64,000 bases of DNA from Poronia punctata (taxonomy: Eukaryota > Ascomycota > Sordariomycetes > Xylariales > Xylariaceae): positions 62,001 through 126,000 of the forward strand of contig MU401549.1 of the NCBI GenBank assembly GCA_022579005.1. Reading direction: 5' to 3'. Each line of letters starts with the position of its first letter. The stretch's first letter is position 1. Made by a program: the position numbers and the translations under genes. Below the pieces are notes generated by a model. It did not search any database. It saw only the letters and a list, made by a program, of their open reading frames with translations, and had not been told where the DNA came from. Below are positions 12,376-24,287 of the stretch, in pieces.

Positions 12376-12606
12376 CATACGTTGGTTGTAGGCCAATTAA
12401 TCGTACCCCGGTCAGGTATTTTTGGACCTTCTGCTTTTTAGCCAAAGAGCAGGGCCTTGGCATGGTACATATTTGGCGTAGCTAAGTTGGCAGCTTAGGT
12501 AAGTACTTAGCAATAAAAGCTATACCTATCTAGGTATAGAGACTCTTGGCTCTCTAGCGTAGCGACCTGACCGGGGTACGATTAATTGGCCTACAACCAA
12601 CGTATG
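12376..12606. mobile_element. 231-bp inverted-repeat element (MITE-like)
   Basis: Two 42-bp arms, 12376-12417 and 12565-12606, are perfect reverse complements of each other (outer part CATACGTTGGTTGTAGGCC, inner part CCCCGGTCAGGT) around a 147-bp core with no coding capacity. Size and structure fit a non-autonomous DNA transposon. The core shares with the element at 63464-63700 a TCTAGGTATAG motif placed exactly 24 bases before GACCTGACC, and ATTTT directly inside the left arm. I could not define a target-site duplication: the sequences just outside the arms are partly complementary too, so the true ends may extend a few bases further. Confidence 0.7.
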
Positions 12607-15600
12607 CATTCCACTCACACGAAACAAAACAAAAAAAAACCAAAGCAAAATCAACACACCGCTTTCCTATCCAACCTCACCTGCCTTCCACCTACTTCCC
12701 AACCTGGATGACATTTCTATATTCAGTTTTTTTATATCACAACTTGGCACGTACATAGTGGTCAGTTTTTCTGTCAAAGGAATTTTAATTACGGCACTAG
12801 GAAATGTGAGCCGGAAAGGAAGCGAAGAGAACCACATGGTTTTGAAACGGGGCCCCAAGATAGGAATCACTCTAATCAGAAATAGGAAAAGAAGAAGAAG
12901 AAAATAAAGAAAGGAAGAAATAATCGCGATGATTGATGATTGCCCACTGCCCCAGTCAGTCTTATTTCACCTCCCCAGCTCCCTAGCACAACTCGGGAAT
13001 GGCCCGTCTGCACACAGGGAATCTCCCGTATCCCCCGTTTCGGCCGTTCCCACTTCTTTTGCCATCCGGGCCCCGGAATTCTCTCGCCTGACCTAGGTAA
13101 GGTTAGGTAGGTAATGTTGCACACCTTGTGTGTGTTTTTTTTCTTTTTCTTTTTTCCCTCCCTTTCCTTCGCGCGCGCGTTGTCTCTATTAGGTAAAGCA
13201 TTATTGTTTTGACAATCAAATCCACCAGTACTATTACTATTACGGGTTGTAACCCCCCCCCCCCCCCCTGGTACGTTTTGTGTTTTAAACGTGCATTGCA
13301 TTCGCTAGACAGCCTTAGTAGAACAGGGGAGATGAGAAACGGCGTGTTGATCGACTGGGAATATCTCCTACTTAGGTAATCAAGCGCACCGCGTAGCTTT
13401 CCGTCACCCAGACTTTTGCTTTTCTTAGAACCAAATCCACTTAAAAACTCTCTTTACGAACAAATTAATCAGGTTGTATTACAGCACAAGTCGCAGCGTA
13501 TTGATACTCGTAAATCTAACAAAGCTAGGTTTAGACCAGAGTATTACTTGCCGATAGTCATTGCGTCAACACACCGACGTCAAATGGGGAAGTAGAACTA
13601 GTCTTACTAGACAGAAGATACTTGTACCTCCAGGGTGAGCTGAGAAGGATGAAAGGCGTGATAATGATAGCTTCAGGGGAAGAGAGAGAACCCTGACGAT
13701 CCTTCAACATCTTCCTTTCGGCTCTAAGATTAGTCGCCTTTTTTTACACCTGGCAATGAGTGATGGGTAGGTGTTAGGTAAGGCCGGAATAGGAAGATAC
13801 GTGTAAAAGAGATGGGACATTGTCTCGACTTGAAAATTAATTACTTTGAATCTCGATAGAGGCGTAGAATATGCTGTACGTGTATGTATAGGTAGGTAGG
13901 TAGGTAATACCATCCTGCATCGTATTGCTGTTCCGGTTCCAACGTGGGAAAAAAAGCCATGCATGACAGGTTATATCTTTGATCAAAAATCAAAATCTGA
14001 AAACATCCAGAACCTGTGAAACAAGGCTATCGACCTGTCACAAAAGCCAGAAACATTCTAGACTAGACTGCCGGACTGCTTCAAGGTCAATGAACCTTGA
14101 CTTGTCGTCTGCCGCAGGAACAATGTTTCATCCCTATGACCTGTACGTACATACCTTGGCGGGTACGAACATATTGTAACGTACATTATGTAGGTGACCT
14201 GGCATCTGGGCCATGTTGACTGGTTGCTCTTGTTGCGTTACCAACACATGATATTGTTACTGGCCTGGTCACATCTGGACCCTCACTCTCGGTATTTAGT
14301 CACAGGCTGGGGAATATGATAACCATTGGTGGTAGATTGTCCCGTGTTGCTGAGCGGTGGATACGTGGAATTTTGGACATATTTCACCAGGTGTCAAGAA
14401 CCAACGATGCCTTCCATAGTGCACCCCAGGGCGTGCAAGACTAGGCAATCCCCTTATCCCTTTACCCCATCCTCTCCCCCACGCGTTGCAAAAATGTTAA
14501 TGACAAAGGACGGTTTCGGATAATCATCTGATATACGTTTTACTATCTGGCCCAGGTCAAAGACATTCAGGCGCCCAACGCCGGTGACTCGCATTCTCTT
14601 AATACTAGGTAATCAACACTCGTGATCGAGTACAGTTGTGATTCTAGCCGTGATCGCAACTTAGCAACCTTACCAAAGGAGGTACCTTATTCTGAACACG
14701 CGCTGATTTCGGAACCCCCAGACCGTCGACAACACTTGCCACTTGGCAGGGTTGTTGAAAGCAACTGTTACCGATCATCAGGAAATTAAAGAGAAAAAGA
14801 GAAATACCTACACGTGATACTAGCCAATTCAGGTTAACACGTAAAATGAAATGGCGGTTTTACAAGTCAGCTAGTGCTGCTCATTTGGGAAAAGACTGGG
14901 AGCTACCGGCCTCGCGGCCCTTTTCAGGTCCACCGAGTCAGTTCGGCCGTGCTCCCGATGTGGGTCTTCGTTGGGTTTTTAACTTTTTTCCCTCAGGCAT
15001 TCTCTTTTTTTTATACCTTCGTGGTCCACTTGGGCTTTGAAGAACCACCAAATTTCGAGCGCGTTTGGACGTGTCGGGTGTATCGTGATGATTTTTGCCC
15101 GGCCCTTCTTTTTCACACGCTAAATTGGTGAGGCCGAAGATATTGGCTATATTAGCAAACAAGACGGGTTTCATCCCTCTTCCCTTATATAATTCTTTTT
15201 CTTTGTTTGCTCAAACTTTTCATCCGTAGACGGTCCGTTTCTTGACGCGAATTATCCCGTCAAGGGAATAGATTCCGAGCCGAGGACAAAAAAATCGCGA
15301 AGCCGTTGGTCAAAATACTCTAGATTAGCCACTAAAAGGGCTGGGAAATGCCTCCTATAAAATCCCTTGTCTCGGTAAAACCGCGTCTGTGTTCCCGCGG
15401 CTGAGTATCTGCTGAACGCTAGAAGAGTCTCGGCTAGGGCTCCCCGGAGTCTATATAACTGACTAATGTCCGGACAGGCGAAAGATCGACTAGTATCAGC
15501 CGAGGAGCAGCTGCCAGCCTTCCATAACAGGTTCGGCCCAAGGCTGATCTCCTGAGTCGAGGCTCACCTCGGTATTCGGTATAATGTTGATCGGCCTTGC

Positions 15601-18600
15601 GCTTCTGTTGCCTAAGCAGGACCAGGGCTGCCAGGCTCTCGGAAAACCCGGGGAACTGGGGGATCGTGGGTATTCAGGCATGAAAAGCTTCATCTTTTTG
15701 GGAAATGAATCAAAGCAAAAAATTTGCCTTCTCATTACCCACTTCTTAACCGAAACCCCAACCTACTCGTAGACCCTCGTGGTGATCAACTTTAACCGCG
15801 ACTGGGAAAATCTCGCGAGCAGGAAGAACACCTACCCTACAATAATGGCTAATAGGGGAGCTTGGAATAGACTAACCCGAAATAGGTAGGCCAGCAATTA
15901 ACCTTAGTCCAGATGGGAAGGATGGTAGCTGTAATAATTGTTGGGATACCCCATATCCTTGTAACTACGAGTACACTTACCGTTACGGCCGTTACCGCGA
16001 CGGGGACACATTGTGTTTCCTGGTCACACTTGGTCGGGCTCCAGTTGGTAAATGTGTTCTGACCGCGCTGCGGTAGGAATGTACTGTCGCGTGTTTGAGT
16101 GGGTGATATGGAAGGCAGGACCCCAGGAATTCGCCGGCAACACCCCCAATATAGGTGGGTATATACATTTGTTCTAGAAAAATGCAGTCCATGCGCTTTA
16201 CGAACTGCCTATCCCGGTCCGTCGGCCGTATTACTGGCTGATGGTCTGACAGGCAGGAGCCTTTTGACAATCGGTGTCGTTTCGTGCTTGGATGGATTGC
16301 GGCGATGTGCGCTTACTATCCAGAGTCGCTTTATCTGACAATACCTAGACCTCAAATAGATACCACATAGATTTAAAGATGGGGAAGAAGTCGCGGTTGT
16401 CATCTCGCGAGGCAAGATTCTTTTGGATGTTCACTCTCCGTTGGATCTCCGTGGCTGGGCAGTTTGTAGCGAATGATGGATGACGCATCAAACAACGTGG
16501 CAGCCATGACAAGTATGTATCCCCGGATTTTTCGGTAAGGAGCATAGGCTCAAATTTCCAGGAGCACTCGGTGATACGCAGGTTAGATTACAAAACATTC
16601 CTTCCCTAAAACGCCACGCCACTGCGGCTTCATGACCTTTGACTGCAATATTCCGAGACGAAAGAACGGAGAGGCTGCGTGTAGCAGCGCAGTCGACAAC
16701 ATGATGGGTGGATTTGGAGTCGTCGGAGGCGGTGTTGGTGATGATGTTGCATCTGAGTCAGAATGGCCATGTACGCCTTCACCAAACACCGAGAGCTTTG
16801 GAGGTGTAATGGAGGTGGTTAACTGGCTAGGACGAGCCGCCTATACGAGTCGTTTGTTGCGCGGCGGTCTGCAAAAGACCTCCCCATTGGCTCCGGAGGA
16901 CCGAATTGCGGTCAAGTATGTTGTATAGTAGCCCGACGGCAGAAAGTCTGTGTTCGCTCACATTTACCTACCCTTCCCATGTCTCTGTCCGCGCAGCCCC
17001 AGAAAACAGCGAGACCTACGTATGCTTGCAAGAGTACGCGACCGCATTGCGACATGAGATTGCGACATGGAGAATCAGTTGTTTGACCATATACACGTAC
17101 GTGTACACGTACTAATACCTAGGTACTATGTTGGACATCTGTTTCAACCCCATTGCCATCGTTACAACCGTCCCCGGAATTATGGGGAAATCAGTAACGA
17201 TCACGTTCCCAGGAGAAGCCGCACTGTTTTTATATTGATGGGGCTAGGTGCCTGCACCCATGTGCCCAGAAGTGTCCAGGACTACCCACCAGGGTGCGAG
17301 AGACAGGGCTGCCTGATTCCCACACTGTATACCCCAATTTGCTGTTAACCGGTGGCCTGGTGCTGGTAACACCTGCGAGAGGGATTGCCCCAGAGTATGG
17401 TAGCAACGAGGGCATCCTGATCAAAAATAGCAATGGGAAAAGAATCCTGAAATCCCACGTTTCTCCCGCCACAAGAGTCCTCCTTCGCCCCCATCAGCCA
17501 ATGCTGTTGGAAATGACACCGAGCCTACGCCGTATCGTAAAGCGAACAACCGCCGACTAGTCTAGGTTGTCGACTACGTATACAAGGACATCGATGACAA
17601 ACAGATGGCAACATTTTTCATCACACAAACGGGCTGTCATCTTTTCCAATCAATGATATTTGGTTCGGGCGCATTAAACTCACGCCTCAGGGCGGTGCCT
17701 AGATCTGGTATGCGCCGTATTGCATCGCGTACGGATCGATGACGGCAACAGACCGACAGCCACGCAATCATCAGGAAAACAAGATAAAACGCCCGTAACG
17801 GGGATGGGATGTGTCACATAACCAGGTACCTGAGCATAACGTGTTGCCCAAAGAGAATACCCAAGTACCTATTTTAATGACAGGAAACGAAATTGCAAAA
17901 GCTGCCCATGTTCCCGGGAGTGGTTCCCCTAGGGTCAACCAAGAAATTTGTTCTAGGGCGGATGTGGTCCGGTAAAAGCAGCCTATACCTTCCCGGTTAA
18001 AGTGAGTTCCAAAACGTGGTATTACAATACAATATTTCCACGATGGGGGATGGGTAACAAGGAATACTAGCCACGCGTAAACTACATGGTACTTAAGCCA
18101 GGAGAACAGCTGCTAGCAGTAGAGAGTATGGGCAATAGTACCGTCTGCAGGTGCCAAAGGATTTGTTACCTTAGGTAGGTACCTACCAGGATGCGGCCAA
18201 AATTCTTCGACATTCCTACTTTGTACAGGGCCTGTGCACAGAAGGACGCAGGGAATAAGCTCACTGAAAAACATGCTGTCTTTATCGCACCTACCTGGTC
18301 AAGGAACATGGCTGACAGCCCAACCTGACACCCTGACACCCTGACACGCGGGTCCATATCCGGTAACATACTCCTGCTATAACCACTTCTGGTAATAGCC
18401 TGGGCATTAACGCTTGATCGTAGAGGGAAATATTAGAATATTTTAGAAGATTACCATCGATCCTAATAATTTCCACGGTTAATCATCAGATTACCGCCAT
18501 CCCGTTACTAGCATCAAATGGTAAAAGTAGGCGTTTACCACAAGCCGGGGAGCCATGATCCGGTGGGCCCGTAAAATGGGTGCCAGATCGCTTTGATTTT

Positions 18601-19725
18601 CAGGTGTCTAATCGCCGGGACAGCATTCCGTGCGGTGGACAGCAAAGCGTGGAAGGTTTGGCTGGGCATCTACCCCAGCTCGGTGTGTGCACATCCCCCT
18701 TCCGACCCAGCGTTCAGGGCAGCAACACAAAACAATACCTACACGTAGGTAGGTCTAGGGTCTACAAAACAAGATTTAGGGAGAACGAGACGAGAAGCAA
18801 GTCATAACCAAAAATATTGAAAAGCAACAGGTTAGTTTTCTGCGAACCGTAATGTAGTGCGCGTTGGCTTTTGTTACCAGTAAATTCTATTGGCCGCGGG
18901 TAAGGGCCGGACGGGGAGAGGAATAGACAAGCAATACAATCAGAAGCCAAGCTGACTCTTTGTCACTTTTCTAGGCGGTCTGAGCTGACTAGTGCTGTGG
19001 TTACATGAGAGGTTGCGCGACCATGACAGGCGGTCAGCCACCAAGGGATGTGAGGAATGGAAAGGAATGGCGGGGGGGGGGGTGTGGATGGGAGCAAAGC
19101 TTGGGTGACGGATTGGGTGACGGATTGGGTGCAAGGGAGGGGTGTGGGTGGGTGTGGGCGTGGGGAAAAAGCATGGCAATAGGGAATGAGACTGGGGGTA
19201 ACCGGGGGAGATTTGTGTCAGACGCGGCGAGACGGGAAATCTGGGAACTGGAAAATTGTCAGAAGCAAGACCGTTGTCTACACCCACCCCTGTCTTCATA
19301 TGAATCATGGCCCGAGAAGGACCCTACAGACGTGTTGCTCCCTATCGGTGTACATTTGTACCTTGCAAGGTACGTACCTTCCCTTCCCTCGGCAGTCTTC
19401 CCACACCAGAACATATATATCCAGGACTCATCTCGATCCCCACGAATTCGCACTCTGTCCATGACTTCATAACTACACTTAGTGATAACTAGACAAGCAG
19501 TCTATACACGCTTACCCATCCTCCGATCCTCTATAATACCAACGAGCGATCCACCTGAGCTAAACCCACCGACACTATACTCTCACCTCTAGGCTTTTCT
19601 GCAACATCATCGTCGCACGGCGACCTCGACACGGTTACAAGACATATACGATATATTCGTTCAGTGTCATTTCTTCAAGACGGAGTCGAGAAATCATCAA
19701 AGGAGATCCACATCAAACCGACAAA
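12607..19725. other. Long gene-empty interval
   Basis: No frame here looks protein-coding on either strand. Features are a C run (about 13252-13268), GTAGGTAG motifs (about 13890-13906), CCTGACA tandem units (about 18325-18346), a short GGGTGACGGATT duplication (about 19104-19131), a perfect ACACGTACGTGT palindrome near 17095-17106, and a CT/CA-rich segment from 19490 that is the likely promoter and 5'UTR of the gene at 19726. Confidence 0.45.
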
Positions 19726-20193
19726 ATGTACAGCCCATACGGCTCATACAGCTCCATGAGCTCCAACTCTCAGCCACTGGACATCGCACCGACAAGCTAT
19801 TTCGCTCGCGATGCCGGGTACCACGCAAGCTGCGCTTTCCCCTCGTGGCCCCAACGGTCCTCTCTGATGGAGTCGACCCGAGAAGAGCGCGCCACATCAT
19901 ACCTTTCCGACGACGATCTCTACCCCGTCGACTCCCACTCAGACGACGCCAACAGTATCTCAAGTGGCAGCAGCACAGCATCAGCCTCGCCCTTTGTCTC
20001 GGAGGAGGAGCTACTGGAAATCCAACGGCATAAGATGGCCCTGCAACGCGAGGCTCTTAAATACGTGCTCAACGAGAAGGAGCGCCGGCGTCAGCAATCA
20101 AGACGTCAACGCCGAAGCAGCGGCGATAAGCCCAAGAAGAGCAGCAGCTCAAAGCACGACCAGATGCAACCCATCACCGAGAATGGTGAATGA
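19726..20193 (+). CDS. Conserved Ser-rich small protein of unknown function
   Basis: Single-exon gene of 155 residues; ATG preceded by CGACAAA, a good fungal start context. The N terminus is rich in Tyr/Ser (MYSPYGSYSSMSSNSQP), followed by LDIAPTSYFARDAGYHASC, an acidic Ser/Asp stretch (YLSDDDLYPVDSHSDD), then a helical charged segment (about residues 90-125, EEELLEIQRHKMALQREAL) ending in a strongly basic Lys/Arg/Ser tail with a short acidic end. I recall similar proteins in other Sordariomycetes with the same IAPTSYFARD and basic-helix pattern, but none with a known role. No membrane segment or signal peptide; the basic tail could be a nuclear signal (inference). Codon third positions are GC-rich, unlike the surrounding sequence, which supports real coding. 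Confidence 0.75.
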   Translation: MYSPYGSYSSMSSNSQPLDIAPTSYFARDAGYHASCAFPSWPQRSSLMESTREERATSYLSDDDLYPVDSHSDDANSISSGSSTASASPFVSEEELLEIQRHKMALQREALKYVLNEKERRRQQSRRQRRSSGDKPKKSSSSKHDQMQPITENGE

Positions 20194-20432
20194 GGGAGCG
20201 GTTTTCTAATGACGATACGACAGCACGACTGTGAGTGTGCATCCAAATCAACACTTTTGTATACTTGAATCACTAATATCTTTCTAGTTTTACGATTGTT
20301 TTCACATGATACCCTAGCGCAAGCGGATTACAGCATTACATTGATCGACAGCGATATACCCTTGATACCCTCTATATGATACCCCTTGAGTCGATATATA
20401 CATAATAGACTCTCGGCAGCGGCACTAATATT

Positions 20433-20480
20433 CATGTCTGCGTTGATAAATTGCTGGATGCGAACATCAACGCAGACATG
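20433..20480. repeat. 15-bp perfect stem-loop
   Basis: CATGTCTGCGTTGAT at 20433-20447 is the exact reverse complement of 20466-20480, with an 18-base loop. It lies 240 bp after the stop codon of the gene at 19726, so it could fall in its 3'UTR or act as an independent hairpin. Confidence 0.75.
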
Positions 20481-23400
20481 GCCGCGACCTAATCGAACTT
20501 CACGACAGGGCCATGCCCGTGTCATGTGGACAGAAGAAAGACCACGACTGCACAGCATTGCAGCCTGGCACATTACGCCTCACGGCAAAGTTGCGATACC
20601 GAATCGCCCGAAGCCAATAGCATTCATCACTACTCTATGAGTAATAACATTCATTTTCGCTACATGGTGCCCCCACTACATGGGCACGTTGGCTTGGGCT
20701 GCGAGAAATCGCAACATTATTCCCCCTTGTCGGTTATGGCGCCAGCTCCTTATTTGCTGGGCGCATGCCATATTGGCTTTTCCCGAAGAACAGGGATGGA
20801 GGGGTATGAATCACTCCAAGACAAAGTACAGAGTTACTTTCACATGGCGGTGAGAGGTGCAGGATGAGTTGTCATTGGACAACAGAAGAGAACGATGTCG
20901 GAGACCCGGTCGGACTGCCGCCCTGGGGTGTGTTGGTCTGGCTTATTGGGCAGGAATGGGGGCGTCTCATCTGGCGGGGGGATGGGAATTTTGGTGGGGG
21001 ATAGGTTTTGAGCGGAGGGAAGAATGCGGGCAGTGCTGTACAGCGCATCAATTCACCAGTCACAACCCCCATTTGGTTGTTTGGGGTAACGCCGTAGGCG
21101 GTGACACATGATGGAGCTTTGCAATCCGGTGAACTGGTGCGATCCAAGCATATGAATGTGGATATTGCTTGCGATTCAATCAAGGTCAATTAAGCTATAA
21201 TAACTCAATATGCTTGCCGGGAGAGATTTGGCGATGAGTAAACTTTTTAATCAAACTTTAGATAAAAAAACTAATAAACATTAACTATCCCACGAATCAC
21301 TGTCGTCATATGCGTCTCTTGTTGTTCTCATTGCCGAAACTAACATATTTATTTGCGTATTACCTGTGCCATGGCTTGCTTGCCTTGAGATATCGTCATA
21401 CCGGAATCATTCCCATTCCCTCTTGATTTTTACACGTACAAACAAGGTTACAGCACACACTACGCTATTTAGTCTAGACTTTATTGTTTATGGTGGCTTG
21501 ATCAGAAGCGGCAGAAACGGGACAATATTGGGTCTTTTCTTTTCTCATTCTTTTCTTGTTGTACGCCGGCCAAAAACAAACTTATCGTACTTGTAGATTA
21601 ATTAGAATCTAGATAGATTAAAATTTCCTGCGGTGTACAAGTAGTAGGTTTTGAAAGGAAAGCAGGGTTTTCCTCACCTCTCTTCCCTCTTTCTATTATA
21701 TCTTGATGTTTTTTTCTACTTTTTTGAAATTCTGAATTTTTTTTTTTTTTTTTGTGGCATAGACTAGATAGAAAATGGTGGTGGTTTTTTTTAAGCTTTG
21801 ATGTCTCTTGTCTCGGCTGCGAGGATCTTCACAGGCATGAAACTTAACCTCTCCCCCACTCCCAAACCCAAATTCTTAAAGAGGGAGAGGGGTTTTTTTT
21901 TTGTTGGACAGCGCGCTTGGGTTGACATGGCATTCACTACGACGAGTACACATACCTAGGTACACATACACATACACAAATGATGAATAAGTATGGTAAA
22001 TAAGAGAGGGAAGTGAGTGTGGAAGTGTCAAAAGTGATTTTCAGGGTCTTTGATTGATATTCCATGTTGCATGTGATTTGATGGGTTGGCGATTAATCAA
22101 TCAATCAATACTCGTACTACTCCTAATCTAGATAGATCCCTCTAAGAAGGTAAAAAGTAGAGTGGCAAACAGACAAGTGAGTGAGTGAGTGGCCCATCTG
22201 TTCCGAAAGGAAAGTTGGAGCCTTTACCTACCTTACCTTACCTAGTACAGAAAGAGAGAGGGGAAAAAGAATGGTCTGTTCTGTTTTGTAACTGAGATAA
22301 TTACTTTAAGTAATAATTATCTGTTTTATTATGTAGGTAGCAACATACGGGATGTCCCGGTCTCTACTGTTTAGGCATGATAAGCTGTATATCTTTGTCT
22401 AATAATATATATTGAGGCTTTTGTGTGGTCGACTAATGTACCTTAGATAAGGTAAGGAATGGAATGGCAAAGGGAAGACTTGTAAAGACCTGGGGTTGTT
22501 TTATTTATTTATTTCCCCGTGTTTTGGTGGGGTGAGATGGACATTGGGGACATGACAATGCCTGTATTAGGCAACAATTATCAGGCGAAGGGATGAAATG
22601 AGCCCATCACCCGCTTGGTTTGAGAAATTTAGACTACCTACTCGTATATACATACATGTAAGTAGGAGGTAAGGTATTAGGTAGAAAGTTTGCTTTGCCC
22701 CTCCCTCCCTCCCTCCCTCCCTTCCTTCCTTCCTCCCCCGTCCGCAACGTTGCTTGTAACCTAGGGTCCTACCTCTCCTCTTACTCAATAAGGGAATTTT
22801 TGTAGATCTTCACGCCAGATTTCAGATGAGGGGGGGGGGGAGAAGAAATCTAGATCAGATTTACATTTCTCCTATCAAGATTGAGTTCCGGCCTTGTTGT
22901 TACTTTACTTTACTTTACTTTATACCCTTTTGTATGTGGGGGTGCAAGGTGATATATCCTAGCTTTTGACCTATTATTATAATACTCGTAGAATAATGGC
23001 TATTGTTTTTAAAAGCTTAAGGTTTACACTAGATACCTAATCTAGGTAGGTAGTCCAAGTAGGTAAGTTAGGTCCCTTGATTCCTCGAGAAGCGGTCCAA
23101 TAATAGCAGTTTGTATCTATGTACACTATTCTTTGAAACAATGAATAGGTAGAGTAGACGTAAAGAGGCTTAAACCTACGAGTAGAGGTCGGTTGTCTGT
23201 TGGCTCTCATTCATTCAATGTTGAGCAAAAGCCTCAATTGGACCTCCTTATGCCAAGTTAAGGTATAAACTGGCTTTTTAAATTAAAACCCCGTCATTTT
23301 CCTACGGTTGATTGGGCAGAATACAGAATATCTAAACTAGTTGAAATCGAACCCATTATTGGGATACAAAACGCGATATTTCACACACAGACTGACTGAC

Positions 23401-24187
23401 TAACAGACACATACAAAACCAACAAATAAACATTAAGCTAACTTACCTAGTCAATTTTAATAAAAGAGAAGCGCGCCACTTTGCTAGACCTAGCTCCCTA
23501 GCTACCTAAGCTAGTAAAGACGGGAGAGGTTTCCGGCAACGCTATTGATGATCTTTGAGTTCCAACGACTTTATTCTATAACAGACAGACAGACAGATGG
23601 ACAGTAAAATGTGGATGAATGAAAATATAAGGTGTGTAAGGTATTTTTATGTACCCCACAAAACGTTGTGATACCGTGCTCATCACATCACACACCAAGT
23701 ACCTATCTACTCGTATCAGCTCGTCAGGAGGTTACCTATTGATTAATTGATCACGGTTTGTAAGTGAAGAGAAGAGGCGTTTTTCCCCTCCCTTCTCTCG
23801 TACACTTATGACCAGCCACAGATTTTCTATGTACCGGTTGTTTTGACTTGACATCTGCTCTTTCTCAAAGTCCCTACGTAGGTATAGATTTGAAGAAGAA
23901 GAAGAAAATGTGATGTGAAGCCCGCGATGAGGAATATCATCATCATGTGAGATGAGTCCTTGTGTGCATAACTCTCAAGTGTCTACCCCGCGTGCCTGAG
24001 ACAGGTGGGAGGTGCTAGTCGGGTATAGATGGATGGATGAATGAATAACATGACATGACATGACATGACATGACATGGCACTCGGGACCGAAATCGTCGG
24101 TCATCGCCCATCACACACCAAAGATTTTCGGTTTACTTGAACAAGTGTTTTGGTCGGCCTAATCGTTTGATTAGACTTCTGTGATGT

Positions 24188-24287
24188 ATATATGTATGTA
24201 TATTCATCGTTATGGCACCTCAGAACCGACACATATATATATATGTATGTATATTCATCGTTATGGCACCTGAGAACCGACACATAG
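24188..24287. repeat. Tandem duplication, unit about 52 bp
   Basis: The block ATGTATGTATATTCATCG followed by TTATGGCACC, one variable base and AGAACCGACACAT occurs twice head to tail, separated by a TA microsatellite. One C/G difference separates the copies at the variable base. Confidence 0.8.

Noticed and set aside
16632..16928. 98-codon Gly/Val-rich plus-strand frame
   Set aside because: Low-complexity sequence with no family resemblance and no intron or start context supporting it.
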